From Strigamia acuminata (taxonomy: Eukaryota; Arthropoda; Chilopoda; Geophilomorpha; Linotaeniidae): a stretch of 64,000 nt of DNA. A program made the translations under genes and the position numbers. Positions within the stretch are counted from its first letter, which is position 1. Every line of letters starts with the position of its first letter. The DNA lies in NCBI GenBank assembly GCA_949358305.1, contig OX442317.1, forward strand, positions 11,536,186-11,600,185. The letters are read 5' to 3'. A model generated the notes under the pieces. The model saw only the letters and a list, made by a program, of their open reading frames with translations, made no database searches and was not told where the DNA came from. This document shows, piece after piece, positions 42,443 through 50,679 of the stretch.

Positions 42443-43429
42443 TTAAACTGCCATGTCCATTTTAATTGCTGGATGTGGGTTATACCCAACCAAACGAAAG
42501 TCCCCGGCTACAAATTCGTCCACATTAGCCACAGCCCTGTCCACAAACAGCTTGGGAAACGGCCTCGGTGTGCGCGCCAACTGCGTCTTCACGGCCTCAA
42601 CGTGATTGACGTAAATGTGCGCGTCGCCCATCGTGTGAACAAAGTCGCCAGGCTTCAAATCCGCCACGTGGGCGAGCATGCGCGTCAGCAGCGAATAACT
42701 CGCCACATTGAAGGGCACACCGAGTCCCATATCCGCCGATCTCTGGTAAAGTTGGCAGGACAACTCGCCCTCGCTCACGTAAAATTGGGTCAGAACGTGG
42801 CAAGGCGGCAGCGCCATTTGCGCAACGTCCGTCGGATTCCACGCCGACATTATAATTCGCCTGTTGTCAGGATCGTTGCGGATTAAATCCACGACGTGCT
42901 GCAGCTGATCGAAGCCTTGTCCGTCGTAATCAGCATGAGCGCCACGATACTCGGCCCCGAAATGGCGCCATTGGAAGCCGTAGACAGGTCCAACGTCGCC
43001 TTCTGGGTTGTCGGTCAGTCCGACGCGATCCAAGAACTCGCGCGAACTGTTTCCGTCCCATATTCGGACGCCCTTTTCACTCAAGTCTTTGGTGTTCGTC
43101 GATCCTCTGATGAACCAGAGCAGTTCTTCCACCACGCCGCGCCAGAAAACGCGCTTAGTCGTCATTAGCGGCATTTGGTTGTCTCGGAGACTGTACCGCG
43201 CTTGCATGCCGAAAAGCGAGAGGGTTCCGGTGCCCGTTCGGTCTTTCCTCAGCTTACCGTGGTCTAATATCTCTTGCAACTGGTCAAGATATTTGTATTC
43301 GCAATGGGAAGATCTCTTCAGTGGTTCCACTTGGTTCGCGTCGGTTGCCATTGTTATTAGAGGATGAATGATTGGTTTTGAAACGAGGAGGTTTTTAATA
43401 ATTTTTTTTTGGGGACGTCGCGTGGACAT
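42443..43429 (-). CDS. TS: Thymidylate synthase, intronless and GC-rich
   Basis: This enzyme makes dTMP from dUMP with methylene-tetrahydrofolate. The 328-residue frame covers the whole family: 'RKDRTGTGTLSLFG', 'LWFIRGSTN', 'GPVYGFQWRHFGA', the 'RRIIMSAWNP' block, active-site Cys in 'ALPPCHVLTQF' near 211, 'QRSADMGLGVPFN', and 'GDAHIYVNHV'. The true start may be the ATG at residue 26 (MATDANQ). The gene is intronless, its GC content is far above both flanks, and the change is abrupt. Several viruses of this class, including filamentous and salivary-gland viruses, carry thymidylate synthase. The base composition suggests a later capture or retrocopy of a cellular gene. The frame is intact with all catalytic blocks present. 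Confidence 0.96.
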   Translation of the reverse strand: MSTRRPQKKIIKNLLVSKPIIHPLITMATDANQVEPLKRSSHCEYKYLDQLQEILDHGKLRKDRTGTGTLSLFGMQARYSLRDNQMPLMTTKRVFWRGVVEELLWFIRGSTNTKDLSEKGVRIWDGNSSREFLDRVGLTDNPEGDVGPVYGFQWRHFGAEYRGAHADYDGQGFDQLQHVVDLIRNDPDNRRIIMSAWNPTDVAQMALPPCHVLTQFYVSEGELSCQLYQRSADMGLGVPFNVASYSLLTRMLAHVADLKPGDFVHTMGDAHIYVNHVEAVKTQLARTPRPFPKLFVDRAVANVDEFVAGDFRLVGYNPHPAIKMDMAV

Positions 43430-43772
43430 ATTTTGTATTAAGGAACTTTTTATTTAATCGGTATTATTATTTCGCTTGTTAAGATATTTGTATTACACTT
43501 TTCAAAGAAACAAAAACATTTTTATTCACTTTGCTCGGCAATTAAAGTATTATTAAAGTACATTTGCAATTTTTTCTTCGTTTTTTTAATCCCGTGTATT
43601 TTGACTGGACTGTGGCGTTAATATGTTTCTATGGCAATCGATGTTTGTTTATTCATTCAATTTTCGTGACTTTTACAATCTAATTTGTCATTTATCAGAA
43701 TCAAAATTCAAAATTCGCTCTCGCCAAGTCGCAGCGCCGCTCTGGATGGATACAAGATTAATGATACATTAT

Positions 43773-44228
43773 GTGCGTTCAATCTGCGAGACTAAAGTCA
43801 CTTAACTGACTTAACTGACTTTAGAGGGCGGAAGTGACGATAATTACGTCACATTTTGCCCAAGTAAAGTCACTTAAGTGACTTTCAGGAAAGTAACTGG
43901 AAAGTTCCTTTTCTGCCTTTTAAAAGTCACTTATGTGCGTGCGCATGCGCATTGCACATTTAACAAACTACAGTGGCAGCCATTTTGTTCTCGATGAACA
44001 CGGTAAATTCACGTGTGGCATACGGTAAATCCACGTGTGGCATACGGTAGATTCACGCGTGGCTTCACGTGTGGCACACGGTAGATTCACGTGTCACACG
44101 GTAAATTCACGTGTGGCACACGGTAAATGGAAATGGAAGTGGTGGTAAGTAAGTGCATTCAATGAAAAGTGACTTTGAGGAAAGTAAGGAAAGTGAAAGT
44201 CACTTCTTCTAAGACAGATTGAACGCAC
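43773..44228. mobile_element. MITE-like element with GTGCGTTCAATCTG termini, 456 bp
   Basis: The left end GTGCGTTCAATCTG and the right end CAGATTGAACGCAC are exact inverted repeats. Subterminal 'AAAGTCACTT' words occur in both orientations, and the middle holds a five-fold 'GGTA(A/G)ATTCACGTGTGGC' type repeat (about 44000-44130). It lies directly upstream of the thymidylate synthase gene. No coding frame. Confidence 0.82.
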
Positions 44229-45490
44229 CTTCAACCAATAGCATCAATCACGTGTTTCTTCCTCAGGGGCGGACCTAGCACCGGGCTATTTGGGTTTGAC
44301 TCTCTCTCGACACATATTCACCAACAACAACACACAAAGATCACAGCTTAGAACTTCACCCTGGATCCAAGTATTGGCCGTGTAACGTTTGGTGAGTTGA
44401 GATTCTGCTGTTTCCACTGTTTTATCGGTGGAACCAGCCCCATTTGCGCTTGATTACGAATCTTGGGTAACGCCTGAGAAAACCGCTCACCGCCGACCAT
44501 CGCTGAGTCTTGTTGAGACTCGCCATTGCCGACAGAGTAAACTACTGCTCGTACACCATCGCGAACGAGTGTAAGCCACCACAGAGTCCCTCCGGAGCTT
44601 GCAGTCTGAGCCATCGAACGAGTAGCGAATTTTTTACCCGCTTACTGCCGACCATTGCGAGAGCGTCATTGAGCTTGCTCATTGGGGCTCTCATCACTGC
44701 CGCACGAGCAAAAACACTTGCCGTGAACCATCGCTTTTACTCCGTATTATTTATCATTTATCAGTCATTTATCAGAGTACAGGGCTCTGAATACTGTAAT
44801 TTCATGTTGAAATCATCTGAGCTGGCCTTGCAATAAATTGTGCTGAGCCAACACTTTAACCGATCTGTTAAAAGTGTCTAGCCCATGTGTCTAATTACTT
44901 TTGTACAAAAAGGGGGCTATTTCTTGATCGCACTATACGTAAAACCCTTCCAGTGCCTACCCCATCTGAGCCGTCACTGCAACACATCATGCTGAGCCAA
45001 CACATAAACTGATCGGTTAAACGTGTCTAGCGCCTGTGTCTTGCTACTTTTATACAAGAGTGAAATTTGTCTCAGCGAGTCCGCCTCGCCATTTTGTGTG
45101 TGCCGTTTGTTGCATACACAAAATCTTCCTTTGTTCAAACGTGAGCTTTGTTGCTCACGTTTCATTTCTATTCTTTCTTCATTAATTTCTAGTCATTAAT
45201 TAATTAACAATTCATTTTATTATAGTTCCTAGTAAAATACCGAATAAAGTTGTTTTGTATTATTTTTGTTCAACAAAACTTGAGTTATCTTTAAATAAAA
45301 ATTCACCCCTAGACACATTTTACAGGACAACAGAGTTTAAGACCTATAAGTGGCATTTCAATAGCGGTTTATCTTGAGAAAAGGTAAGTATACCTCAGGA
45401 TAAATACTTGGATCGCAACAATTTGTAATAGCAGTTGAAAATAAAACATAATTTTTAATTTCATATAGTGCATTATAAGTGTCGAATAAT
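44229..45490. other. Repeat-rich, gene-free region
   Basis: A transposon-end-like 'GGGGCGGACCTAGCACC' (44268) is followed by GC-rich DNA. A ~70-base block is present twice: 'GTGCTGAGCCAACAC' near 44840 and 'ATGCTGAGCCAACAC' near 44988, each followed by the same order of words (GATC(T/G)GTTAAA, GTGTCTAG, TACAA). This is consistent with a SINE or LTR remnant. The last 80 bases lead into the sulfhydryl oxidase gene and contain a TAAG at 45476. Confidence 0.5.
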
Positions 45491-46414
45491 ATGATATTTA
45501 AAAAAAATCTAATGGATGATTTGTTCAAGTCAATAAACCGAAAAGTCTCTGACAGAAAACTGCTTTATACATTTTCACATTTCATTTTACGAAGTGCGCT
45601 AAGTGCACCGGTTACTCAGGAAAATGCTAATATTGAGGAAAATGCTGATCTACGTGAAAGATATACATGTCTATTTCACAAACACGATCATTGTGGTTAC
45701 GTAATTTTAAGGTTTTTAGAATCATCGATATATCTGATGCGAAATATTAGTGTTGTTTTAGATGATGACGTTTTTGAGGAAGGTGTGAACTACTTATCAT
45801 CAACTAGCATAATTACAGACGATGAAAGGGAAACAGCTGAAGCGTATCTAAAGTTGTCTCATTATACAATAACCAACATTGAAATATTCTCAGAAGATTA
45901 TAATGATTTTTCAATAACATACTTGAATGAAATTATAAAGAAAAATGAGCGAAAGGGACAATTCGTATGGGGTCCCTTTTATTGGGCTTTTTTGCATCGA
46001 TATGTATATCGAATGGAATCCAAGATGATGACGCTAGGCGATTATCAAACCACACTAGATGATGAAAAACCGTTATTACAAAATTGCTTTACTACATTAT
46101 ATTGGTTTTTCAAAGTTTGCGATGAATTACTGCCATGTGGTATGTGTAGTTATCATTATAAAATACACAAATTTGGAAATGAATTGTCCACGATGGTCAT
46201 GAATTATTATCCAAGTAGATTATTTCAACCTAGTTTAAATTATGACACTGATTCAAAGTCGGAAAAAAAGTTTTTCAAATTGAGATTATTAAGCATTAAT
46301 TTATTTCTTGTACATCATCGTCATAATCATTTACTACAACAAACAGACAATTATACAGATTATGACATTCTTACATTTATTAACGATATTTCCTCAGCCA
46401 AAATCAACGATTAA
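45491..46414 (+). CDS. p33: P33/Ac92-like FAD-linked sulfhydryl oxidase (Erv/ALR type)
   Basis: This 307-residue protein starts at the ATG at 45491; the frame upstream opens only with a GTG. The C-terminal half has 'FVWGPFYWAFLHRYVY' near residue 158, resembling the W..H helix of Erv/ALR flavoenzymes, and 'LPCGMCSYHYKIH' near 216, where C-x-x-C plus a following His-Tyr matches the active-site helix of viral P33 sulfhydryl oxidases. These enzymes form disulfide bonds in virion proteins such as the cysteine-rich PIF proteins. The N-terminal ~150 residues are helical and unrecognised. A TAAG lies about 12 bases upstream of the ATG, as in baculovirus late promoters. It converges with the gene at 46542. 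Confidence 0.72.
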   Translation: MIFKKNLMDDLFKSINRKVSDRKLLYTFSHFILRSALSAPVTQENANIEENADLRERYTCLFHKHDHCGYVILRFLESSIYLMRNISVVLDDDVFEEGVNYLSSTSIITDDERETAEAYLKLSHYTITNIEIFSEDYNDFSITYLNEIIKKNERKGQFVWGPFYWAFLHRYVYRMESKMMTLGDYQTTLDDEKPLLQNCFTTLYWFFKVCDELLPCGMCSYHYKIHKFGNELSTMVMNYYPSRLFQPSLNYDTDSKSEKKFFKLRLLSINLFLVHHRHNHLLQQTDNYTDYDILTFINDISSAKIND

Positions 46415-46541
46415 ATTTACACACATAAACGGTATATTGGAAACATCTGCTCTGCCACGTCATGACAATACAACAATAATCTATTTTTCTCTATTATTGA
46501 GCATGCACATTTCTGTACAGTTATTAAGGTCACCAAGACAA

Positions 46542-46898
46542 TTAGGACAAAACAATCTCAAATTTATATTCCAGTAAATTTTTAAAGTGTACCATGTCTT
46601 TTTTAAAGAATTTTATGGGCAAATTGGTACGTGACGATTTATAATATACACCATAAAATGGGCAATTGGATATAGTAACTATGTGCACATTGATAGCGGC
46701 ATCAAATTCGTGTTTCCACAGTCCATATTGATTAATTTTTAACATCATGAGACTGGAAGACTGCAGTTTGTCTAAAACACGCACGACTTCGATTACTGAA
46801 TTCAAATAATTAAGTACTTTTATATTAAATGATTGTCCCAATTTTACATATAAATCAAATCGAGATGGCCAATATGTTACTAAATCGTAGAAGCTCAT
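46542..46898 (-). CDS. Uncharacterised 118-residue protein
   Basis: This intact ATG-started frame is tail-to-tail with the sulfhydryl oxidase gene (127 bases apart) and head-to-head with the protamine-like gene. It is aromatic-rich and soluble, without cysteine pairs or membrane segment. The family is not recognised. Its position inside a dense cluster of viral genes supports a real gene. Confidence 0.52.
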   Translation of the reverse strand: MSFYDLVTYWPSRFDLYVKLGQSFNIKVLNYLNSVIEVVRVLDKLQSSSLMMLKINQYGLWKHEFDAAINVHIVTISNCPFYGVYYKSSRTNLPIKFFKKDMVHFKNLLEYKFEIVLS

Positions 46899-47012
46899 TA
46901 TCGGTTCGATATCTATCTATAATAATATAAAAAAAAAAGTTTTGTATTTAAAAAATAAAACAACTTTTTTTCAAATACAAAACAAATTAAATATCGTTTA
47001 AATTAACCAAGA

Positions 47013-47177
47013 ATGAAAAAAAAGAAATGTTATTGTGTGACTTGTGAGTTATGTAAAAACAAATTTAAACGAATAAGGAAATCGTCCTGTTTAAAACCGT
47101 TACGAAGAAGACACAGGAGAAGATCCAGATCAAGATCTAGAAGTAAATCAAAATCTCCTTCTAGATCGAGTAAATGA
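47013..47177 (+). CDS. p6.9: P6.9-like Arg/Ser protamine (54 residues)
   Basis: The ATG at 47013 opens a 54-codon frame ending TGA at 47177. The first 26 residues are basic with five cysteines in CxC, CxxC and single arrangement. The last 25 residues are almost only Arg, Ser and Lys in the pattern RRRHRRRSRSRSRSKSKS. Tiny Arg/Ser-rich proteins of this kind (P6.9) condense the DNA genome inside nucleocapsids of baculoviruses and nudiviruses, and their charge is controlled by phosphorylation of the serines. The HAD phosphatase at 57699 is the natural partner, since 38K dephosphorylates P6.9 in baculoviruses. The cysteine cluster at the N-terminus is unusual and could give disulfide cross-links like those of sperm protamines. 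A splicing-type RS peptide is the alternative. Confidence 0.68.
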   Translation: MKKKKCYCVTCELCKNKFKRIRKSSCLKPLRRRHRRRSRSRSRSKSKSPSRSSK

Positions 47178-47252
47178 CCGCTATAAATCTAAAATTAAAG
47201 GCTCATACATGAATTAATAATGTACATTTAATTTCATAAAAAAATACTTATT

Positions 47253-47549
47253 ATGTTTCAACAATATATATCGTTATGCCAAAAACAATTAAAATGGTAT
47301 AAGAACTACTTCATTATTTATACAGAGGAATTTATTCCATCATTTAGAAATTATTACGAAATATTATCTTCTTTTGACAAGCCTGTGAATACATTCATTT
47401 TGCAATCATACTTACATTATCTTGTGAAAGTAAAAATATTTTTATGGTCACACGAAATATATGCTGCAAAATTTCAATCTTTTATTCAAGAATTTACAGC
47501 ATATATTGATTTAATTAATCGTCATTACTATCTAGTTTTTTATAATTAA
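47253..47549 (+). CDS. Uncharacterised 98-residue protein
   Basis: This intact ATG-started frame lies 75 bases after the protamine-like gene. It is aromatic-rich (Tyr/Phe), helical and soluble, with one cysteine. Composition and even the 'W..E..AA' stretch loosely recall the neighbouring 118-residue protein at 46542 ('LWKHEFDAAINVH' there, 'LWSHEIYAAKFQSF' here), so the two may be distant relatives on opposite strands. No function is assigned. Confidence 0.5.
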   Translation: MFQQYISLCQKQLKWYKNYFIIYTEEFIPSFRNYYEILSSFDKPVNTFILQSYLHYLVKVKIFLWSHEIYAAKFQSFIQEFTAYIDLINRHYYLVFYN

Positions 47550-47902
47550 CAGTGTTTGTTTTTAATAAAACATAATACTGTGAAAGTTTCGCGATTCAAA
47601 CAAGAATGAACAAAAAAAAATATTATTGGAAAATAAATAAAAAATAAATTATAAACCTCAGCTATTTAATTAATGTTATATTAAAAATCCCAACTATTAA
47701 ATTAATGTTATATTTCCCTCAACTATTAAATTAATGTATTAAATTAATGTGTGCAAATGCAATGTTAATTTTAGGATTTTTATCTAATTTTACAATATTT
47801 TTAAAAACACTTCAACATTTACATTTTCACATAAATCCAAGAAACACTTGTAAATTCAGAAGACCTACTACCATCTAACTGACAACTGGATAAGAAAAAA
47901 AC
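47550..47902. other. Short AT-rich tandem repeats
   Basis: The word TATTAAATTAATGTTATATT recurs about three times between 47665 and 47750. The remainder is the leader of the AlkB gene. No other gene is visible. Confidence 0.5.
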
Positions 47903-48565
47903 ATGGCGGTGAATACAGTAGAGCCTGTATGTTGGACAGATATTCACGAACAGGATTTACACTTGCAATATGGAGAACTGTTCAACAAAAAGGAAGCTGA
48001 TTCATTGTTTCAAAAGCTGGAAAAAGAAATCACATACTATACTGGTAGACTCGGTCAAATAAGGATTTATGGGAAGTGGAGATGTATACCAAGACAACAA
48101 GTAGCATTCGGCGATGATGGATTAACATATACATTTTCTGGTAACACTCTTCCTGTTAGAAGTTGGACTCCTCTTTTACAGGAAATAAGAAATATTGTTC
48201 AATTTGTTACCGAACATGAGTTCAACTTCGTTCTTATAAATCGATATGCAAATGGAAATCAGACAATCGGCGAACATCGAGACGATGAAGCGGACCTAGA
48301 TCCAAACGCACCGATAGCAAGTCTGTCTTTAGGACAAACCAGAAAATTTGTCCTCCGTCACGTTGCTATCAAGCGAAAGTATGCTACAGACTCCTCAAGT
48401 TCACTGCCAAAGAATATTACTCTCGCTTTAGAACATGGCAGCATTCTGCTAATGCACCAACCTACCAACCGTTTTTGGTATCACGGACTTCCTCGACAAA
48501 GTTCTGCAAAAAATCCAAGAATCAATTTAACTTTTAGGAATATCATTCAAAGTTCCATGAAATAA
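47903..48565 (+). CDS. AlkB-family Fe(II)/2-oxoglutarate dioxygenase (ALKBH2-like)
   Basis: This 220-residue enzyme is expected to repair alkylated bases such as 1-methyladenine by oxidative demethylation. Visible in order: 'CIPRQQVAFGDDGLTYTFSG' near 53-72 (substrate-reading block of ALKBH2/3), 'FNFVLINRYANG' near 107, iron-binding H-x-D in 'GEHRDDE' near 124-126, the 'PIASLSLGQTRKFVLRH' strand near 136, 'GSILLMHQPTN', iron-binding His in 'WYHGLP' near 193, and the 2-oxoglutarate-binding Arg pair in 'RINLTFR' near 207. All catalytic residues are present and the gene is intronless. It may be a viral repair enzyme of cellular origin. It follows the protamine cluster on the same strand. Confidence 0.93.
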   Translation: MAVNTVEPVCWTDIHEQDLHLQYGELFNKKEADSLFQKLEKEITYYTGRLGQIRIYGKWRCIPRQQVAFGDDGLTYTFSGNTLPVRSWTPLLQEIRNIVQFVTEHEFNFVLINRYANGNQTIGEHRDDEADLDPNAPIASLSLGQTRKFVLRHVAIKRKYATDSSSSLPKNITLALEHGSILLMHQPTNRFWYHGLPRQSSAKNPRINLTFRNIIQSSMK

Positions 48566-48972
48566 ATCATATATGTGATTATTACAATCTACTTTTCGGA
48601 GTGAATTTAGAATCATTGAAAACATAGGTTTTGTCTTTGACTTTTGAGGGTTTCCAAATTGATTCCCCTCAATGGATTAGATTCTACAAAGGAATCTTGA
48701 ACATAGAACATTACAAACAAAAGTAATTTCAATAAAATTTCAATTATTAAAGTTTACTAAAATTCTGAATTCACTAAAATTAAGCTAAATATTTTAAATT
48801 CAGTAAAAGTTTGCTACAATTCTAAATTTACTAAAATTGAACTTTTTTTTTTAAAATTCAATAATAGTTCACTCCAATTCTAAATTTACTAAAATGGAAC
48901 TATATATTTTAAATTCAATAAAGTTCACTAAAACTTCTAAATATAATAAAATTTCACATAAAATCTCTTATT
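48566..48972. other. Imperfect ~60-bp AT-rich repeats
   Basis: From about 48740 to 48950 a unit of the type 'TTCTAAATTTACTAAAAT' followed by 'TTTTAAATTCAATAAAAGTT' recurs three to four times with drift. There is no gene. It borders the truncated Gypsy LTR. Confidence 0.55.
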
Positions 48973-50552
48973 ATTAAACTTAATAAATGATCTTCATCGC
49001 ACACATCTGTGTCTCTGCTTTAGTAACACGACATGGTGTCAGAAGTGGTCCGTGACCGAACGCAATTTTGCCTGGCGAGGAGCGTGAGTGTGTGCGAAGT
49101 TTCGGAGCGAGGCAAGAGGGGGAAAAGCGGAGAAAACAAACAAAAAATGGGAAATATAGCCCACGTGTCACCGGAAACGTCTCCTGCTAGTTCTCCTGGA
49201 CTTTCGCCACCGGGCTCGCCAAACCGTTTCATCACGACCCGTAGAAGAGTCGGTCCGAACATTTTACAACACACAGTGCCAATCTTCGATCGCGGGCCAA
49301 TGTATCCGCTCCCTCCTGGTCCAACGCATGTCGCAGCCGCATCAGCAGGCCGTACAGCTTTTGTTTGGCGTTATATCGGAGGAAATACCGTTTTTAGTCG
49401 ATGGTTTCGTGAAGAACACCTCCGAAAGGTTCAGCGACCGGGTCCCTCAGTTGACATTGATGTCTATTATTTTCCGAAACCGGGCCTTCGACTCCGATCA
49501 CGAGTGGACATCGAGAAATTTTGTATCATGAACGATCTCCCTTATAACCCCGAGTTATTCTTTTTCGGCAACATGGAGCACACGTTACCTTTAATTCCTC
49601 CTTTAATTCCTCCTTTAATTCCTCCGGATATTTTGGAAACGTCGACATTGAAGAATGACGAGTTGAAGCAGTATGATCAGGTTAAGAAGGTATTAGGAAA
49701 GTATTTCGTCGGAAAAATGAGGAACGTAATTTATGAGCGGGCAAAATTTCATCGTAGAAAACAAGAGGTTGGCGAGACAGTTGATGCATTTCTCACAGCG
49801 CTTCATAAGCTGATCGATACGTGTAATTACTCGACGTTGAGGGACGAACTGGTGCGCGACAGGTTTGTGGTCGGGATTTTGGATGCAAAGGTGTCTGAGG
49901 CGCTTCAATTGGACGACAAATTAACTCTCGAAACGGCGGTGGAGAAGGCGCGAATGGAGGAGGCGGTGAGTGGACACACTCCTCAACAGAGTTTCATTCG
50001 GGCCGAGGAGTAGACTGCGCTGACGATGGGAGAAGTGAAGTCAGGTCGTCTGTGTCAGACCAAGCGGAGGACGACGGGCGGACAGCAAAAGGTGCTAATC
50101 AGCCAAGCGGGAGCCAGTCGTGAGCCAGGGCGGCCGAGCGATGAGGCCCGGGTGCCGAAATTGTAATTTCTGAGACACGACCGTAGCTAATGCACCGCGA
50201 AAGGTGGTGGGGGGGAGAGAATGCGGGACCGGAGACGGCGGCGATTACCGAGGGTGCCACGACAACAAGATCCTGGCGCATTACGCAGAGACTCATAGGA
50301 AGCATGAACTGAACATTGATGTGTGAGTTTATTAAATTCGTTTTGTTTTTACATTTGTGTAGATTTGAGTTATTTTATATTGTTGTTTTATTTGTAATTT
50401 GCATGTATGTCCCATATGGGAAAAGGGGAGGTGGTGGCGCACACGCTGCAAGTGCAATGGACTTCGTCAGGTGTAACCTCGCAGCAGTTGATCACTTAAT
50501 AAATGATTTTCATCATGCACACATCGGTGTCTCTGCTTTAGTAACACGACAT
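48973..50552 (+). mobile_element. Gypsy-type LTR retrotransposon, pol deleted
   Basis: About 60 bases ending 'TTTAGTAACACGACA' at 49032 recur at 50497-50552, so they are the end of the LTRs; the 5' LTR is reduced to this stump. Directly after the 5' copy stands TGGTGTCAGAAGTGG, a primer-binding-site-like sequence. A gag frame (best start the ATG at 49147, end 50013) carries a retrotransposon gag domain ('KYFVGKMRNVIYERAKFHRR', 'RDELVRDRFVVGI'). Protease, reverse transcriptase and integrase are absent. The 3' LTR runs from about 50319 to 50552. Confidence 0.8.
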
Positions 50553-50679
50553 AAACAGACAACAATTTGTCACAATTAATTATTAAATAAAACTAGCACG
50601 GTCACATAGTTTGTCAAAGTGTTTTCTGCTTTAATTGTTTTGATCCAATAACTCTAAAAATTTGTTAAAAAGGTAATAA

